In this document: positions 8,659-17,093 of the stretch, in pieces
Numbering within the stretch: the stretch's first letter is position 1
Layout: each line of letters opens with the position of its first letter
Notes under the pieces: model-generated
The model's input: only the letters and a program-made list of their open reading frames with translations
The model's database searches: none
Told to the model about the DNA's origin: nothing
Program-made: the position numbers and the translations under genes
Origin: a bacterium
Lineage (GTDB): Bacteria > Patescibacteriota > Gracilibacteria > Peribacterales > Peribacteraceae
Direction of reading: 5' to 3'
Length of the DNA: 64,000 bases
NCBI GenBank assembly: GCA_029558515.1
Contig: JAKQEM010000009.1
Span: forward strand, 1-64,000

Positions 8659-11646
8659 ATGCAGCGTCCTTACGATCCCTTGCAGGCGGAAGCGAAGTGG
8701 CAGCAGAAATGGGAGGAAGCCAAAACCTATTCCATCGATTTGAAGAAGGCCAAGAAGCCGTACTACACGCATGTCATGTTTCCCTATCCCAGCGGTGACA
8801 AACTGCATGTGGGACACTGGTACAATTTCGGTCCGGCTGATTCCTTCGCGCGCTTCATGCGCATGCAGGGCCACGACGTTTTCTCGCCGATGGGCTTCGA
8901 TGCCTTCGGTTTGCCTGCGGAAAACTACGCCATCAAAACCGGCATTCATCCCGACGCATCAACCAAGAAAAATGTGGAGACCATGATCAAGCAGCTCAAA
9001 CGCATCGGATGCATGTACGACTGGGACAGGATGGTGAACACCTCCCACCCCGAATACTACAAGTGGACGCAATGGCTGTTCCTGCAGATGTTCAAGAACG
9101 GGCTCGCCTACAAGAAGCAGGGGAACGTGAACTTTTGCCCCAGCTGCCAGACGGTGCTGGCAAACGAGCAGGTGTGGGAAGGCAAGTGTGAGCGATGCGA
9201 AACAGAAGTTGTGCAGAAGGCGCTCCCGCAGTGGTACTGGAAGACGACGCAGTATTCCGATGCGCTGATCGATGGTTTGGATGGGTTGGATTGGCCCGAG
9301 AAAACGAAGACCATGCAGCGCAATTGGATCGGTCGGAAATCGGGAATCAATCTGGTGTATGAGATTGATGGCACACATCGAGGCCTTATCGGGCCAATGA
9401 ATTGGCCTGTTCGGGACCGCACGTTAACTGGCGATATACACCACACGTTAACCGGCGATTTAAATCGCCGGTTAACGGACGAATGGAAACGGCGAATTCA
9501 TTCGCCGAGGACGTGCCATCTGGTATTCCCTACATTCAATCGCATTGAGTTTCTCGAAGATCCGGCTTGGGCCGCGAATCTTCTGCGCATCCTCACTGAC
9601 GTTGCAGATCGTCATGACATCGCTATTCATGAGGCTTGCGCCATGCCGGAGCACGTTCATCTTCTCGTCACTTTCGCTTCGGATAGGCATCTTGAACGAG
9701 ACATAGCAAAGAAGCTTAAGGGTGCCAGTGCCAGAATATTTCTAAAGATGATGAGCGCGGAGGGGCATCTTTGGGCGGAAGGAAAGCATTTCGAAGACGT
9801 CAATACGTTGGAGCAGTTCGAGGCAACCACGCAGTATATTCGCAATAATCCAACCAGGGATGCGCTGCCTCCCCACGGTCGTGTTTTGTCATTGCTGCCC
9901 TTGATGATCACTTGTTTTACCACGCGTCCGGATACGAACTTCGGTGCAACGTTCGTCGTTCTTGCGCCGGAGCACTCATTTGTTTCAAAGATTGTAGAAG
10001 GCGAACTTGGAGTCGATGGAGAGATTCGTAAGGCAGTGGGAGAGTACGTAGACCGTTCCATGAAGAAGACTGAGCTTGAGCGTCAGGAGGAAGGCCGCAA
10101 GAAGACGGGGGCATTCACAGGTTTCTACGCAATCAACAATCTGAATGGTCGCAGAATGCCCATCTGGGTTTCCGATTTCGTTCTTGCTGGATTCGGCACC
10201 GGAGCCGTCGTCGGTGTTCCCGGGCACGACAAGCGAGATTTTGAATTTGCGCAGCAGTTTGGCATTGATGTGATTCGCGTCGTGGTTGCATCCGATGGAG
10301 ACACGTCACCCATCACGAAGATCGAACAAGTGCAGGAAGAAGAGGGGACGATGGTTAATTCAGATTTTTTGAATGAGCTTCCGATCATGGAGGCAAAGGA
10401 GAAGATTATGGATCATATTTCCAATAATGGCTGGGGTGAGCGTGTGAGGACCTACCGCCTGCGCGACTGGCTTCTCTCTCGCCAGCGCTACTGGGGGGCG
10501 CCTATTCCGATTGTCTACGATCCTGATGGGAATCCGCATCCCATCCCCGAGAAGCATCTGCCGTGGACATTGCCGACGGACGTGGAGTTCAAGCCCAAGG
10601 GTGAGTCGCCGCTGCGACTGAGCAAGGAGTTCATCGCGCGAACGGAGAAGATCTTCGGCAAAGGCTGGCGGCCGGAGTTTGATACCATGGATACGTTCGT
10701 GTGCAGTAGCTACTACTCGCTCATGTACCTCGGGGCGGAGCACAAGAAAGGAAAGTACACGCAGCGCGACTTGAAGGAAGGATCACTGGTCGATCCGGCA
10801 TTGGAGAAGAAGTGGATGCCGGTTTCCATGTACATTGGAGGACCGGAGCATGCCTGCATGCATCTCATCTACGCGCGATTTGTTATGATGGCGCTCAAAG
10901 ATTTTGGCTTCGTATCACACAGTGAGCCGTTCAAAAAACTAGTTCATCAGGGGTTGATCACGAACAAAGGTGCAAAGATGAGCAAGTCGAAGGGAAACGT
11001 CGTCAGCCCCGATGCGTTCGTGGATCGTTATGGCGCCGATGTGTTCCGCATGTACCTCATGTTCATGGGTCCGTTTACCGACGGCGGCGACTGGAATGAC
11101 GCCGGCATCAGGGGCATCAGCCGGTTTGTGCAGCGCGTCTGGCGTGTGATTGCGGAGAATGCGGACAAGCAGATGGAGCGGGATACGGGGGAAATCCAAA
11201 GCCTCCTCCATAAGACGATCAAGAAGGTGACGGAGGAGGTGAAGGCGTTGCGATTCAATACGGCCATCAGTGCGCTGATGGAATTGTTGAATGCTTTGGA
11301 GAAGGAAGATGGGATCACACACGAGGTGCGGCAAACTGTTGCCAAACTGCTCGCTCCTTTCGCACCTCATCTTGCGGAAGAATTGTGGGAGAAATGCGGT
11401 GGCAAGGGATTTATTATTGATCAAGCATGGCCGACACATGATCCTGCATTGCTTGTCTCGGATACGATGACGATCGTTGTGCAGGTGAACGGCAAAGTCA
11501 GAGGTGAACTAACGGTGGCGACAAATGCGACCAAAGAATCCATTCTGAATGCCGCCAGGGAATTGCCGAACGTGCAGAAGTATTTGACCGGTGCGATCAG
11601 GAAGGAGATCTACGTGCCGGGACGACTTGTGAATGTCGTGGTGTAG
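8659..11646 (+). CDS. leuS: Leucyl-tRNA synthetase with in-frame Y1 transposase domain insertion
   Basis: Class I leucine-tRNA ligase, 995 residues; charges tRNA-Leu in the cytosol. The HIGH-type signature is PYPSGDKLHVGHW (about residues 38-50) and the KMSKS motif is near residue 774. The editing domain keeps the threonine-rich TTRPDT (421-426) and GVPGHDKRD (about 518-526), so both active sites look intact. Without residues about 239-416 the protein would be about 817 residues, close to the family norm. Those extra residues form a REP-associated/IS200-like transposase domain with HUH motif PEHVHLL (330-336) and candidate catalytic Tyr393 in QYIRNNP. They sit where other LeuRS proteins have a short beta-turn entering CP1. 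The reading frame is kept throughout. A TAGTAT -10 at 8647-8652 lies 6 bases before the ATG. Two tRNA-Leu genes (TAA, CAG) are in the same window. Confidence 0.93.
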   Translation: MQRPYDPLQAEAKWQQKWEEAKTYSIDLKKAKKPYYTHVMFPYPSGDKLHVGHWYNFGPADSFARFMRMQGHDVFSPMGFDAFGLPAENYAIKTGIHPDASTKKNVETMIKQLKRIGCMYDWDRMVNTSHPEYYKWTQWLFLQMFKNGLAYKKQGNVNFCPSCQTVLANEQVWEGKCERCETEVVQKALPQWYWKTTQYSDALIDGLDGLDWPEKTKTMQRNWIGRKSGINLVYEIDGTHRGLIGPMNWPVRDRTLTGDIHHTLTGDLNRRLTDEWKRRIHSPRTCHLVFPTFNRIEFLEDPAWAANLLRILTDVADRHDIAIHEACAMPEHVHLLVTFASDRHLERDIAKKLKGASARIFLKMMSAEGHLWAEGKHFEDVNTLEQFEATTQYIRNNPTRDALPPHGRVLSLLPLMITCFTTRPDTNFGATFVVLAPEHSFVSKIVEGELGVDGEIRKAVGEYVDRSMKKTELERQEEGRKKTGAFTGFYAINNLNGRRMPIWVSDFVLAGFGTGAVVGVPGHDKRDFEFAQQFGIDVIRVVVASDGDTSPITKIEQVQEEEGTMVNSDFLNELPIMEAKEKIMDHISNNGWGERVRTYRLRDWLLSRQRYWGAPIPIVYDPDGNPHPIPEKHLPWTLPTDVEFKPKGESPLRLSKEFIARTEKIFGKGWRPEFDTMDTFVCSSYYSLMYLGAEHKKGKYTQRDLKEGSLVDPALEKKWMPVSMYIGGPEHACMHLIYARFVMMALKDFGFVSHSEPFKKLVHQGLITNKGAKMSKSKGNVVSPDAFVDRYGADVFRMYLMFMGPFTDGGDWNDAGIRGISRFVQRVWRVIAENADKQMERDTGEIQSLLHKTIKKVTEEVKALRFNTAISALMELLNALEKEDGITHEVRQTVAKLLAPFAPHLAEELWEKCGGKGFIIDQAWPTHDPALLVSDTMTIVVQVNGKVRGELTVATNATKESILNAARELPNVQKYLTGAIRKEIYVPGRLVNVVV
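9392..9407. repeat. Palindrome at the left part of the transposase insertion
   Basis: GGCCAAT-GA-ATTGGCC, 7-bp arms with a 2-base centre. The in-frame ATG at 9397 lies inside it. It is in the coding region, near the left boundary of the LeuRS insertion. Confidence 0.7.
9446..9477. repeat. Perfect 32-bp palindrome inside the leuS insertion
   Basis: Each arm contains CGTTAACCGGCGATTT and the arms meet without spacer. A degenerate half copy, ACGTTAACTGGCGAT, precedes it at 9421-9435, so the arm sequence occurs three times within 57 bases. Such hairpins are the usual substrates of Y1/REP-associated transposases; here they are translated (LTGD...LNRRLTD). Confidence 0.85.
9490..9507. repeat. Third hairpin just upstream of the Y1 domain
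   Basis: CGGCGAAT-TC-ATTCGCCG, 8-bp arms. Its core GGCGA resembles the GGCGAT core of the larger palindrome 13 bases upstream. Confidence 0.65.
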
Positions 11647-11650
11647 ATAA

Positions 11651-11667
11651 CACCGAATCAATCGGTG
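11651..11667 (+). terminator. Possible leuS terminator hairpin
   Basis: CACCGA-ATCAA-TCGGTG directly after the leuS stop, followed only by ATTTCT. The stem is short and the T-run weak, so termination is uncertain. Confidence 0.35.
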
Positions 11668-11751
11668 ATTTCTACGTTCTCCAGTTGCAGATCCATAGGA
11701 TGCTAACCGTTAAACGATGCGTATTCTTGGTTTGTTAGCTATGCTTCCTGC

Positions 11752-13197
11752 ATGTCTCATCCATTCGATCGCTATTCGACGATCACCGATCTCCATGCTC
11801 TCAAGGAGTGGAGCGAAAAGCCCCTGCGCAAGAGTATCCGCATCAATACTTTGAAGACGGACAGTGCAGCGTTTCAGAAACGTGCCGCAGATCGCGGGTG
11901 GCAACTGACGTCCGTCCCATGGTGCCCGGAGGGTTTTTTCATTGAACGGGAGAACCGGGAGGAAGCACTTGGGCGTGACCTTTTGCATCTTGCAGGGTTC
12001 TTTTACATACAAGAGGCGGCCAGCATGCTGCCCGCGGCACTGCTCGATCCGCAGCCCGGGGAGTCCGTGTTGGATATGAGTGCTGCGCCCGGCAGCAAGA
12101 CGACGCAGATGACTGCGGCGATGCGGGGGAGGGGAGTGGTGCTCGCCAATGACGTTCAGGAAAAACGATTGTGGACTTTAAAGAGTGCGCTGCATCGTGC
12201 GGGGGCAACCAATGTGATTGTCACGAAGAAGGTCGGTCAGTGGTTCGCTCGTCACATGACGGAACGATTTGATCGCGTTCTGTGCGATGCGCCGTGTACC
12301 GCGCAAGGAACCGCCCGCAAGGACAGTGAAGCATTGCAGTACTGTTCGATGGACAACGTCAGGAAAATGTCCGGATTGCAGGTCGCGCTACTGGCATCCG
12401 CGATTCACTGTGCGAAAGTCGGTGGACGCATCGTGTATTCCACTTGCACGCTGACACCGGAAGAGAATGAAGGAGTGGTTTTGGAAATATTGAGGATGTT
12501 TGAAGGGAAGGTGGAGGTCATACATCCCGCAGAAGCAATGCAACATGCAACATGCAACATGCAACATGCAATTGATGATTCCGCAGCGGTGCAGGATTGG
12601 TTGCGGCAACATGGTCATGATCCAGTATCCAATACTCATTATCCATTGGTGCGTCTCTGGCCCCAGACGTACGACACGGAAGGATTCTTCTCCGCGGTGC
12701 TCCGGAAAACTGCATCTACACGGGACAGTGATCCCATGAGGCGGGTGCGTTTCCAGGAGGCAGATGTCTCACGTCAGCAGGCAGACGGCTTTGTACAGCT
12801 TCTCATGCATCGCTATGGTACGACCTTCAAGCATGAGGGGGAGCGGCTGTATCGGCGCGGGGAGTTGCTCCTGCTTGCTTCCGATGCCGTCTCTACCTTC
12901 GAAATGCCGTTGGAGGATTATGCACTCGGTCTGCCGTTTGCCAAGGTGCTTCGGGACGGACGCCTGTTGCTCGATCACGAAACGGCGTCACTGCGGGGAG
13001 GAGAGGCGACAGCGGGAGTGTGGGATGCAGATTGGAATTCCGTCGAAGCCCTGCTGAAAGCCAAGGACACCGATTGCCCGCCGGAGTTGGATGGCCCGAT
13101 CATCGTGCGATTCGACGGCATTGTGCTGGGCATGGGTCTCGCGAAGAACGGTCGATTGAAAAATAATTTGCCACGATGGATGGTGCGATTCGGGTAA
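11752..13197 (+). CDS. RsmF/NOL1-NOP2-Sun family rRNA m5C methyltransferase
   Basis: 481 residues. SAM-dependent cytosine-C5 methyltransferase, probably acting on 16S rRNA. The N-terminal RNA-binding part contains IRINTLK. The Rossmann core has SAM motif I DMSAAPGSKTTQM (about residue 107). The two catalytic cysteines lie in DAPCTAQGT (about 177-186) and STCTLTPEENEG (about 229-240). The C-terminal 150 residues resemble the RsmF C-terminal extension (ALGLPFAKVLRDGRL, GIVLGMGLAKNGRLKN), so the RsmF type is more likely than RsmB. Odd feature: four exact copies of a 7-base unit at 12541-12568 lie in the linker between the catalytic core and the C-terminal extension. TATGCT ends 6 bases before the ATG at 11752, which fits a leaderless transcript. 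Confidence 0.88.
   Translation: MSHPFDRYSTITDLHALKEWSEKPLRKSIRINTLKTDSAAFQKRAADRGWQLTSVPWCPEGFFIERENREEALGRDLLHLAGFFYIQEAASMLPAALLDPQPGESVLDMSAAPGSKTTQMTAAMRGRGVVLANDVQEKRLWTLKSALHRAGATNVIVTKKVGQWFARHMTERFDRVLCDAPCTAQGTARKDSEALQYCSMDNVRKMSGLQVALLASAIHCAKVGGRIVYSTCTLTPEENEGVVLEILRMFEGKVEVIHPAEAMQHATCNMQHAIDDSAAVQDWLRQHGHDPVSNTHYPLVRLWPQTYDTEGFFSAVLRKTASTRDSDPMRRVRFQEADVSRQQADGFVQLLMHRYGTTFKHEGERLYRRGELLLLASDAVSTFEMPLEDYALGLPFAKVLRDGRLLLDHETASLRGGEATAGVWDADWNSVEALLKAKDTDCPPELDGPIIVRFDGIVLGMGLAKNGRLKNNLPRWMVRFG
12541..12568. repeat. Heptanucleotide tandem repeat (CAACATG x4) in coding sequence
   Basis: Four perfect copies of CAACATG, preceded by the partial unit CAATG. Because the unit is 7 bases, gain or loss of one copy would shift the frame of the RsmF-like gene after about residue 270. 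Confidence 0.9.
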
Positions 13198-13258
13198 ATG
13201 CTCTTGTGTGCCCGTAGGATTGTGACAAAATCCCGTACTTTCCACGTCTACGCATCGT

Positions 13259-13618
13259 ATGCAGTCCAGTAATGTTTCCTTCCGGCGGATTCAGAATGTA
13301 TCGCAGACGATACGCGTGGCGATCGTCGGATACTGGCGCGTCCCGGTCGCCATCGTTCTTTCACTGATGATGCTTGGCGGAACCATTGTTTTGGTGGATG
13401 TACCTGCCGTCGGCCGGGAGTTTTTCTGTGCGCCCAATGAGAGCATGCTCGTGTATCCGCTGTATGACCGACGGGGAAACATCGTTGATACGCGTTCTCT
13501 CTGCGGCGTACCGCACCGGGGATGTACGAGAAAATTTGAGGAATCACAGGTGTTCGATTGTTCGCCGTTCATGGCGCCGGAAGAACTCTGGGCGGTGGGA
13601 GGGGCTCTGTACAATTAG
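13259..13618 (+). CDS. Small membrane protein of unknown function
   Basis: 119 residues, not recognised. Basic N-terminus (about 25 residues), one hydrophobic segment (about residues 28-52, VAIVLSLMMLGGTIVLVDV), then an external-looking domain with five cysteines (FFCAPNE, SLCGVPHRGC, FDCSPF) that could form disulfides outside the cell. The topology is likely N-in/C-out. It lies 100 bases before dnaG and ends before the dnaG promoter, so it is probably its own unit. No clear -10 hexamer sits close to the ATG, so the start is less certain than for its neighbours. Confidence 0.55.
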   Translation: MQSSNVSFRRIQNVSQTIRVAIVGYWRVPVAIVLSLMMLGGTIVLVDVPAVGREFFCAPNESMLVYPLYDRRGNIVDTRSLCGVPHRGCTRKFEESQVFDCSPFMAPEELWAVGGALYN

Positions 13619-13702
13619 AGAACCGTTGGGAACGACCATTCGATCGTGCGAAAATTGTGAGATCGGGCGACTGCGGCATTCGTCATCCTGTTTGCATTGC
13701 GC

Positions 13703-13708
13703 TATACT
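13703..13708 (+). promoter_or_regulatory. -10 element of dnaG
   Basis: TATACT ends 9 bases before the ATG at 13718 and lies downstream of the alternative in-frame start at 13697. It therefore selects the MDHVQEIKSRLP start. Confidence 0.55.
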
Positions 13709-13717
13709 CCCAAACCC

Positions 13718-15457
13718 ATGGATCACGTACAGGAAATCAAATCCCGGCTTCCCATCGAGCAACTCGTCGGGCGCTATCTGCAACTAACCAAGAAAGGGAG
13801 GAATTTTGTCGGACTTTGTCCGTTCCATCATGATTCTCATCCCAGTTTTCTGGTCTCTCCGGATAAGGGGATCTGCTACTGTTTCCCCTGTCAGAAAGGC
13901 GGGGATATCTTCAGTTTTTTTCAGCTCATAGAAGGCGTTGATTTTCCTCAGGCGTTGAGGGATCTGGCGGAGATCGCCGGGGTGGAATTGCCGGAGACGC
14001 GCATGGAGAGTATTCCCAAAGATGAAAAAGACCGTCTGCGCGATTGCCTTTCTGCCGCTCAATCGTTCTATCAACGATCACTCCAAACAGCCGACTCGGT
14101 GCGCGCATACGTGAGGGATCGCGGCGTGACGGAAGCAGAGATGCAAGAATATATGATAGGATTTGCGCCGGATTCCTACTCAGCCACATACGAATATCTA
14201 CTCAAGTCGGGCTTCAGCCGCAGCGAAATTGTGGGCGCGGGGCTTGCGGCGCAAAGAGATCTGCAGGAAGGAATAACGTACGACCGGTTCCGCAATCGTC
14301 TGATGTTTCCCATTCATGATGCGCGTGGACAAATCATCGGGTTCGGCGGTCGGACGATGGGGGACGATCAGGCCAAGTACTTGAATGGCAGCGAGAGCAT
14401 CCTGTACCGCAAGTCCTCGGTTCTCTTCGGATTGCACAAGGCGTTTTCAGCAATACGCGAACGAAAACAGGTGATTCTCGTGGAAGGATATTTCGATGTA
14501 TTGGCGTGCCATCGCGCGGGAGCGCTGCAGACGGTCGCGACATGCGGCACCGCGCTGACGGAGGAACATGTCCGGTTCATCAAACGGGTTGCAGACCGAG
14601 TGACGCTCTGTCTGGATCAGGACCGGGCGGGGCGGGAGGCGGCGGAACGGGCGTTTCTGCTGTGCAGTCGCGAAGGTCTGCAGGTGGACGCGGTCGTATT
14701 GCCGGAGAAGGATCCTGCGGACACGGCGCTCACTTCATTGGAGCGACTGGGGTCGCTGCTTGGCGACGGTCCGCGTCCCTATTTGGAAAGTGTCTTCGAA
14801 GGAATCCGCGCCTCCGATATGCAAAACCCCCTGATGCGTAAGACGTTTTTGGAGCGTCTTCTGCCGCTCTTGCAGTCGATCCGCTCTTCCACCGAACGTA
14901 CCCACGCCATCCGCGGCGCTGCGGACGCGCTGAGGACGACGGAAACTGCGCTGATGGATGATCTGCAGAGGTTCAAGTCGGGACAATTGCGTCCTCGTGC
15001 GGACGGCACGCCGGTTACGGCGCCCGCCTCGCCTTTTAACAGCGTCGAACTCGCGTTGGGCCTCTTCCTCCTGTATCCGCGGAACATGCATCTGATCGGG
15101 GAGATGATCGTACCCGTCGGCGCGTTTGAGGAGGCGGTATACGCGGCTCTCAAAGGAATGGAGCCCTGCCCGGAGGTGGACATCGAAGCGTTGCCGTTGG
15201 ATCCCGACCAGAAAAAGCGGGTGCGCATTCTGCTCCTCTACTGCGAGGAGAGCGGCATGGGAGAATGGAACGAGACCGTCGCTACCCGCGAAATTCGCGC
15301 CAACTGCCGTCATGCCAATCGCGAACAACTCATGCGGAAACAGAAAGATATTACACGGAGACTGCTGGAGGCGCGCAGAGGGGGGAGTGCAGCCGATGAG
15401 ACGCAGTTGGTTACCCAGTACCAGCAACTGATCAATCTTGCGAGAAACCCGCAATAA
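13718..15457 (+). CDS. dnaG: DNA primase
   Basis: 579 residues; makes RNA primers at the replication fork. The N-terminal CHC2 zinc-binding domain is complete, with Cys and His in CPFHHDSHPSF and the second pair in CYCFPC (about residues 34-61). The catalytic core follows, with GFGGRTMGDDQAKYLNG (about 208-224) and the TOPRIM motifs VEGYFDVLACH (about 255) and LCLDQDRAGREA (about 300). The C-terminal helicase-interaction region is present but diverged. The length is usual for the family. It is followed after 160 bases by rpoD, the dnaG-rpoD order of the macromolecular-synthesis operon, but rpoD has its own -35/-10 promoter in between. Confidence 0.95.
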   Translation: MDHVQEIKSRLPIEQLVGRYLQLTKKGRNFVGLCPFHHDSHPSFLVSPDKGICYCFPCQKGGDIFSFFQLIEGVDFPQALRDLAEIAGVELPETRMESIPKDEKDRLRDCLSAAQSFYQRSLQTADSVRAYVRDRGVTEAEMQEYMIGFAPDSYSATYEYLLKSGFSRSEIVGAGLAAQRDLQEGITYDRFRNRLMFPIHDARGQIIGFGGRTMGDDQAKYLNGSESILYRKSSVLFGLHKAFSAIRERKQVILVEGYFDVLACHRAGALQTVATCGTALTEEHVRFIKRVADRVTLCLDQDRAGREAAERAFLLCSREGLQVDAVVLPEKDPADTALTSLERLGSLLGDGPRPYLESVFEGIRASDMQNPLMRKTFLERLLPLLQSIRSSTERTHAIRGAADALRTTETALMDDLQRFKSGQLRPRADGTPVTAPASPFNSVELALGLFLLYPRNMHLIGEMIVPVGAFEEAVYAALKGMEPCPEVDIEALPLDPDQKKRVRILLLYCEESGMGEWNETVATREIRANCRHANREQLMRKQKDITRRLLEARRGGSAADETQLVTQYQQLINLARNPQ

Positions 15458-15480
15458 TCTTTTTTTAGCATGACAGACAT

Positions 15481-15509
15481 TTGCTTGTGCAGTAGAATTG
15501 TCGTATACG
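15481..15509 (+). promoter_or_regulatory. rpoD promoter
   Basis: TTGCTT, a 17-base spacer, then TATACG. It lies just after the T-rich tail that follows dnaG and gives rpoD a leader of about 100 bases, unlike most genes in this window. Confidence 0.5.
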
Positions 15510-15617
15510 GTGACATCGGTACTCTATCAGTTTTCCCTTTCCCATTCGTCATTCGGTGAGTAGGCTACGTCGCAGCCGATTCTTTCGGATCATTTTTCCG
15601 CTCCCATTCGACTTCCT

Positions 15618-17093
15618 ATGGCTTCCCATCCACGTAAATTCATTGCACAACCCACTGATGAAGATTTGCTGCGTTTCCCGGAGGCGATTCGCCATTTGGT
15701 CAAGAAGGGGCGTGAACAGCGCTACGTCACCCATCAGGAGATCATTTCGGCTCTCCCCAATGCGGAGGAGAACGTCGATTTGCTGGATGAAATTTACATG
15801 CTATTTGTTGATCTCGGCATGGAGGTGATCGATGTGAAGGACGCGTTGATTTGGGAGAAGAAGGGAAAGGGTGCGGTGCCGATGACGGACATTGTGGAAG
15901 ACATCACGGAAATCGTAACGGGAACACTGGGAGATGAAGACTCGGAGGGTGAGGACGAGGAAGCGTCCGTCGTGGAGAAGCTGGATGACGATGAGGAAGA
16001 CGGCGTAGCGCAGATGGTTGCGACGGCAGGCATTGCGCAGAACGGCAAGGAAGCGACGGAGGAGGAGAAGAAGCGCCGCCGCCGCGAGCGCGAGGTGGAC
16101 CTCCTGGAAATCAGCAACGATTCCGTACGCATGTATCTTTCCGAGATCGGTCGCGTCCCGCTGATCGACGGCAAGAAGGAAGTGGAATTGGCTCGCCGCA
16201 TCCGGAAGGGAGACGCCGGCGCCAAGCAGCAGCTGGCGGAAGCCAACCTGCGTCTTGTCGTGTCCATCGCCAAGAAGTACATCGGACGCGGCCTCTCCTT
16301 CCTCGATCTCATCCAGGAGGGGAACATCGGTCTGTTTCGAGCCGTGGAAAAATTTGATCCTGAGCGCGGGTTCAAGTTCAGCACGTACGCCACATGGTGG
16401 ATTCGCCAGGCAATCACGCGCGCAATCGCGGATCAGGCGCGCACCATCCGCATTCCCGTGCATATGGTCGAAACCATCAATAAACTGACGCACACGCAGC
16501 GTCGTCTGGTGCAGGAATTGGGACGCGAGCCGACGTTGGAAGAATTGGCGGTGGAGATGGAAATGGACATGAAGAAAGTGCAGCACATCCAGAAGATCAG
16601 TCAGGACATCGTTTCTCTGGAAGCGCCGGTGGGATCGGAGGAGGACAGCAAGCTGGGGGACTTCATCGAAGACGAGGAAGCGATCAATCCGTTCGAGGCT
16701 ACCAATCGACAGCTTAAGAAAGAGAACGTTCACGCGATGCTCGATTTTCTGACTCCCCGAGAACGCAAAATCATAGAAATGCGATTCGGGCTGGCCGATG
16801 GCATCGGCCACACACTGGAAGAGGTGGGACAGGAATTCGGCGTGACGCGTGAGCGTATTCGCCAGATCGAAGCCAAAGTGCTCCAAAAAATGCGCGACCA
16901 TCCGCGTTCGCTCACCATCCGCGAGCACGGCCTGCCACCCAAGCGCGTCGGGTTTGCGCCCGTCCCGGCATTCGCCCAATCTCTCCTGTGTCCCAAGTGC
17001 CATCAGGGAATTTTAACTCCGCTCGTCAAAAACGGTACGCCCATCATGAAGTGCGATCACTGTGCGTTTGAGATGGAGGACACGGAGAAATAG
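15618..17093 (+). CDS. rpoD: Primary sigma factor RpoD with C-terminal zinc ribbon
   Basis: 491 residues; housekeeping sigma-70. After a helical N-terminal domain (about residues 1-85) and a highly acidic linker (about 95-155), regions 1.2 to 4.2 follow in order. Region 1.2 is [14 protein letters not shown]. Region 2 contains [20 protein letters not shown], then [16 protein letters not shown]. Region 3 is HMVETINKL. Region 4 has [15 protein letters not shown] and the helix-turn-helix [14 protein letters not shown]. Sigma factors normally end shortly after this. Here about 50 residues are added, ending in a zinc-ribbon-like pair CPKC (458-461) and CDHC (479-482). The tail is in the same frame, with no sign of frameshift, so this looks like a genuine fusion. 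Confidence 0.93.
   Translation: MASHPRKFIAQPTDEDLLRFPEAIRHLVKKGREQRYVTHQEIISALPNAEENVDLLDEIYMLFVDLGMEVIDVKDALIWEKKGKGAVPMTDIVEDITEIVTGTLGDEDSEGEDEEASVVEKLDDDEEDGVAQMVATAGIAQNGKEATEEEKKRRRREREVDLLEISNDSVRMYLSEIGRVPLIDGKKEVELARRIRKGDAGAKQQLAEANLRLVVSIAKKYIGRGLSFLDLIQEGNIGLFRAVEKFDPERGFKFSTYATWWIRQAITRAIADQARTIRIPVHMVETINKLTHTQRRLVQELGREPTLEELAVEMEMDMKKVQHIQKISQDIVSLEAPVGSEEDSKLGDFIEDEEAINPFEATNRQLKKENVHAMLDFLTPRERKIIEMRFGLADGIGHTLEEVGQEFGVTRERIRQIEAKVLQKMRDHPRSLTIREHGLPPKRVGFAPVPAFAQSLLCPKCHQGILTPLVKNGTPIMKCDHCAFEMEDTEK

Larger units (their letters stand above)
9371..9906 (+). mobile_element. In-frame RAYT/IS200-like Y1 transposase insertion in leuS
   Basis: About 178 codons interrupt leuS between the coding for YEIDGT and ITCFTTRPDT. 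The encoded segment reads like a complete REP-associated tyrosine transposase: an N-terminal strand (TCHLVFPTFNR), the HUH motif PEHVHLLV at 9646-9669, a basic helix (AKKLKGASARIF), LWAEG, and YIRNNP with the candidate nucleophilic Tyr codon at 9835. There is no separate stop codon, so it is translated as part of LeuRS. An in-frame ATG at 9397, inside a palindrome, could in principle start an internal product that would also include the rest of LeuRS. Intein splice-site residues are not apparent. Boundaries are estimated from LeuRS conservation (plus or minus about 5 codons). Confidence 0.8.

Noticed and set aside
9371..9906. Intein or self-splicing intron in leuS
   Set aside because: No Cys/Ser/Thr at a splice start with a His-Asn end is apparent, and the insert stays in frame with a Y1 transposase motif set rather than a homing endonuclease; group I/II intron ends are not seen.
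15801..17003. 400-codon minus-strand frame opposite rpoD
   Set aside because: Antisense shadow of the sigma factor; no domain pattern, His/Leu/Arg-biased composition.
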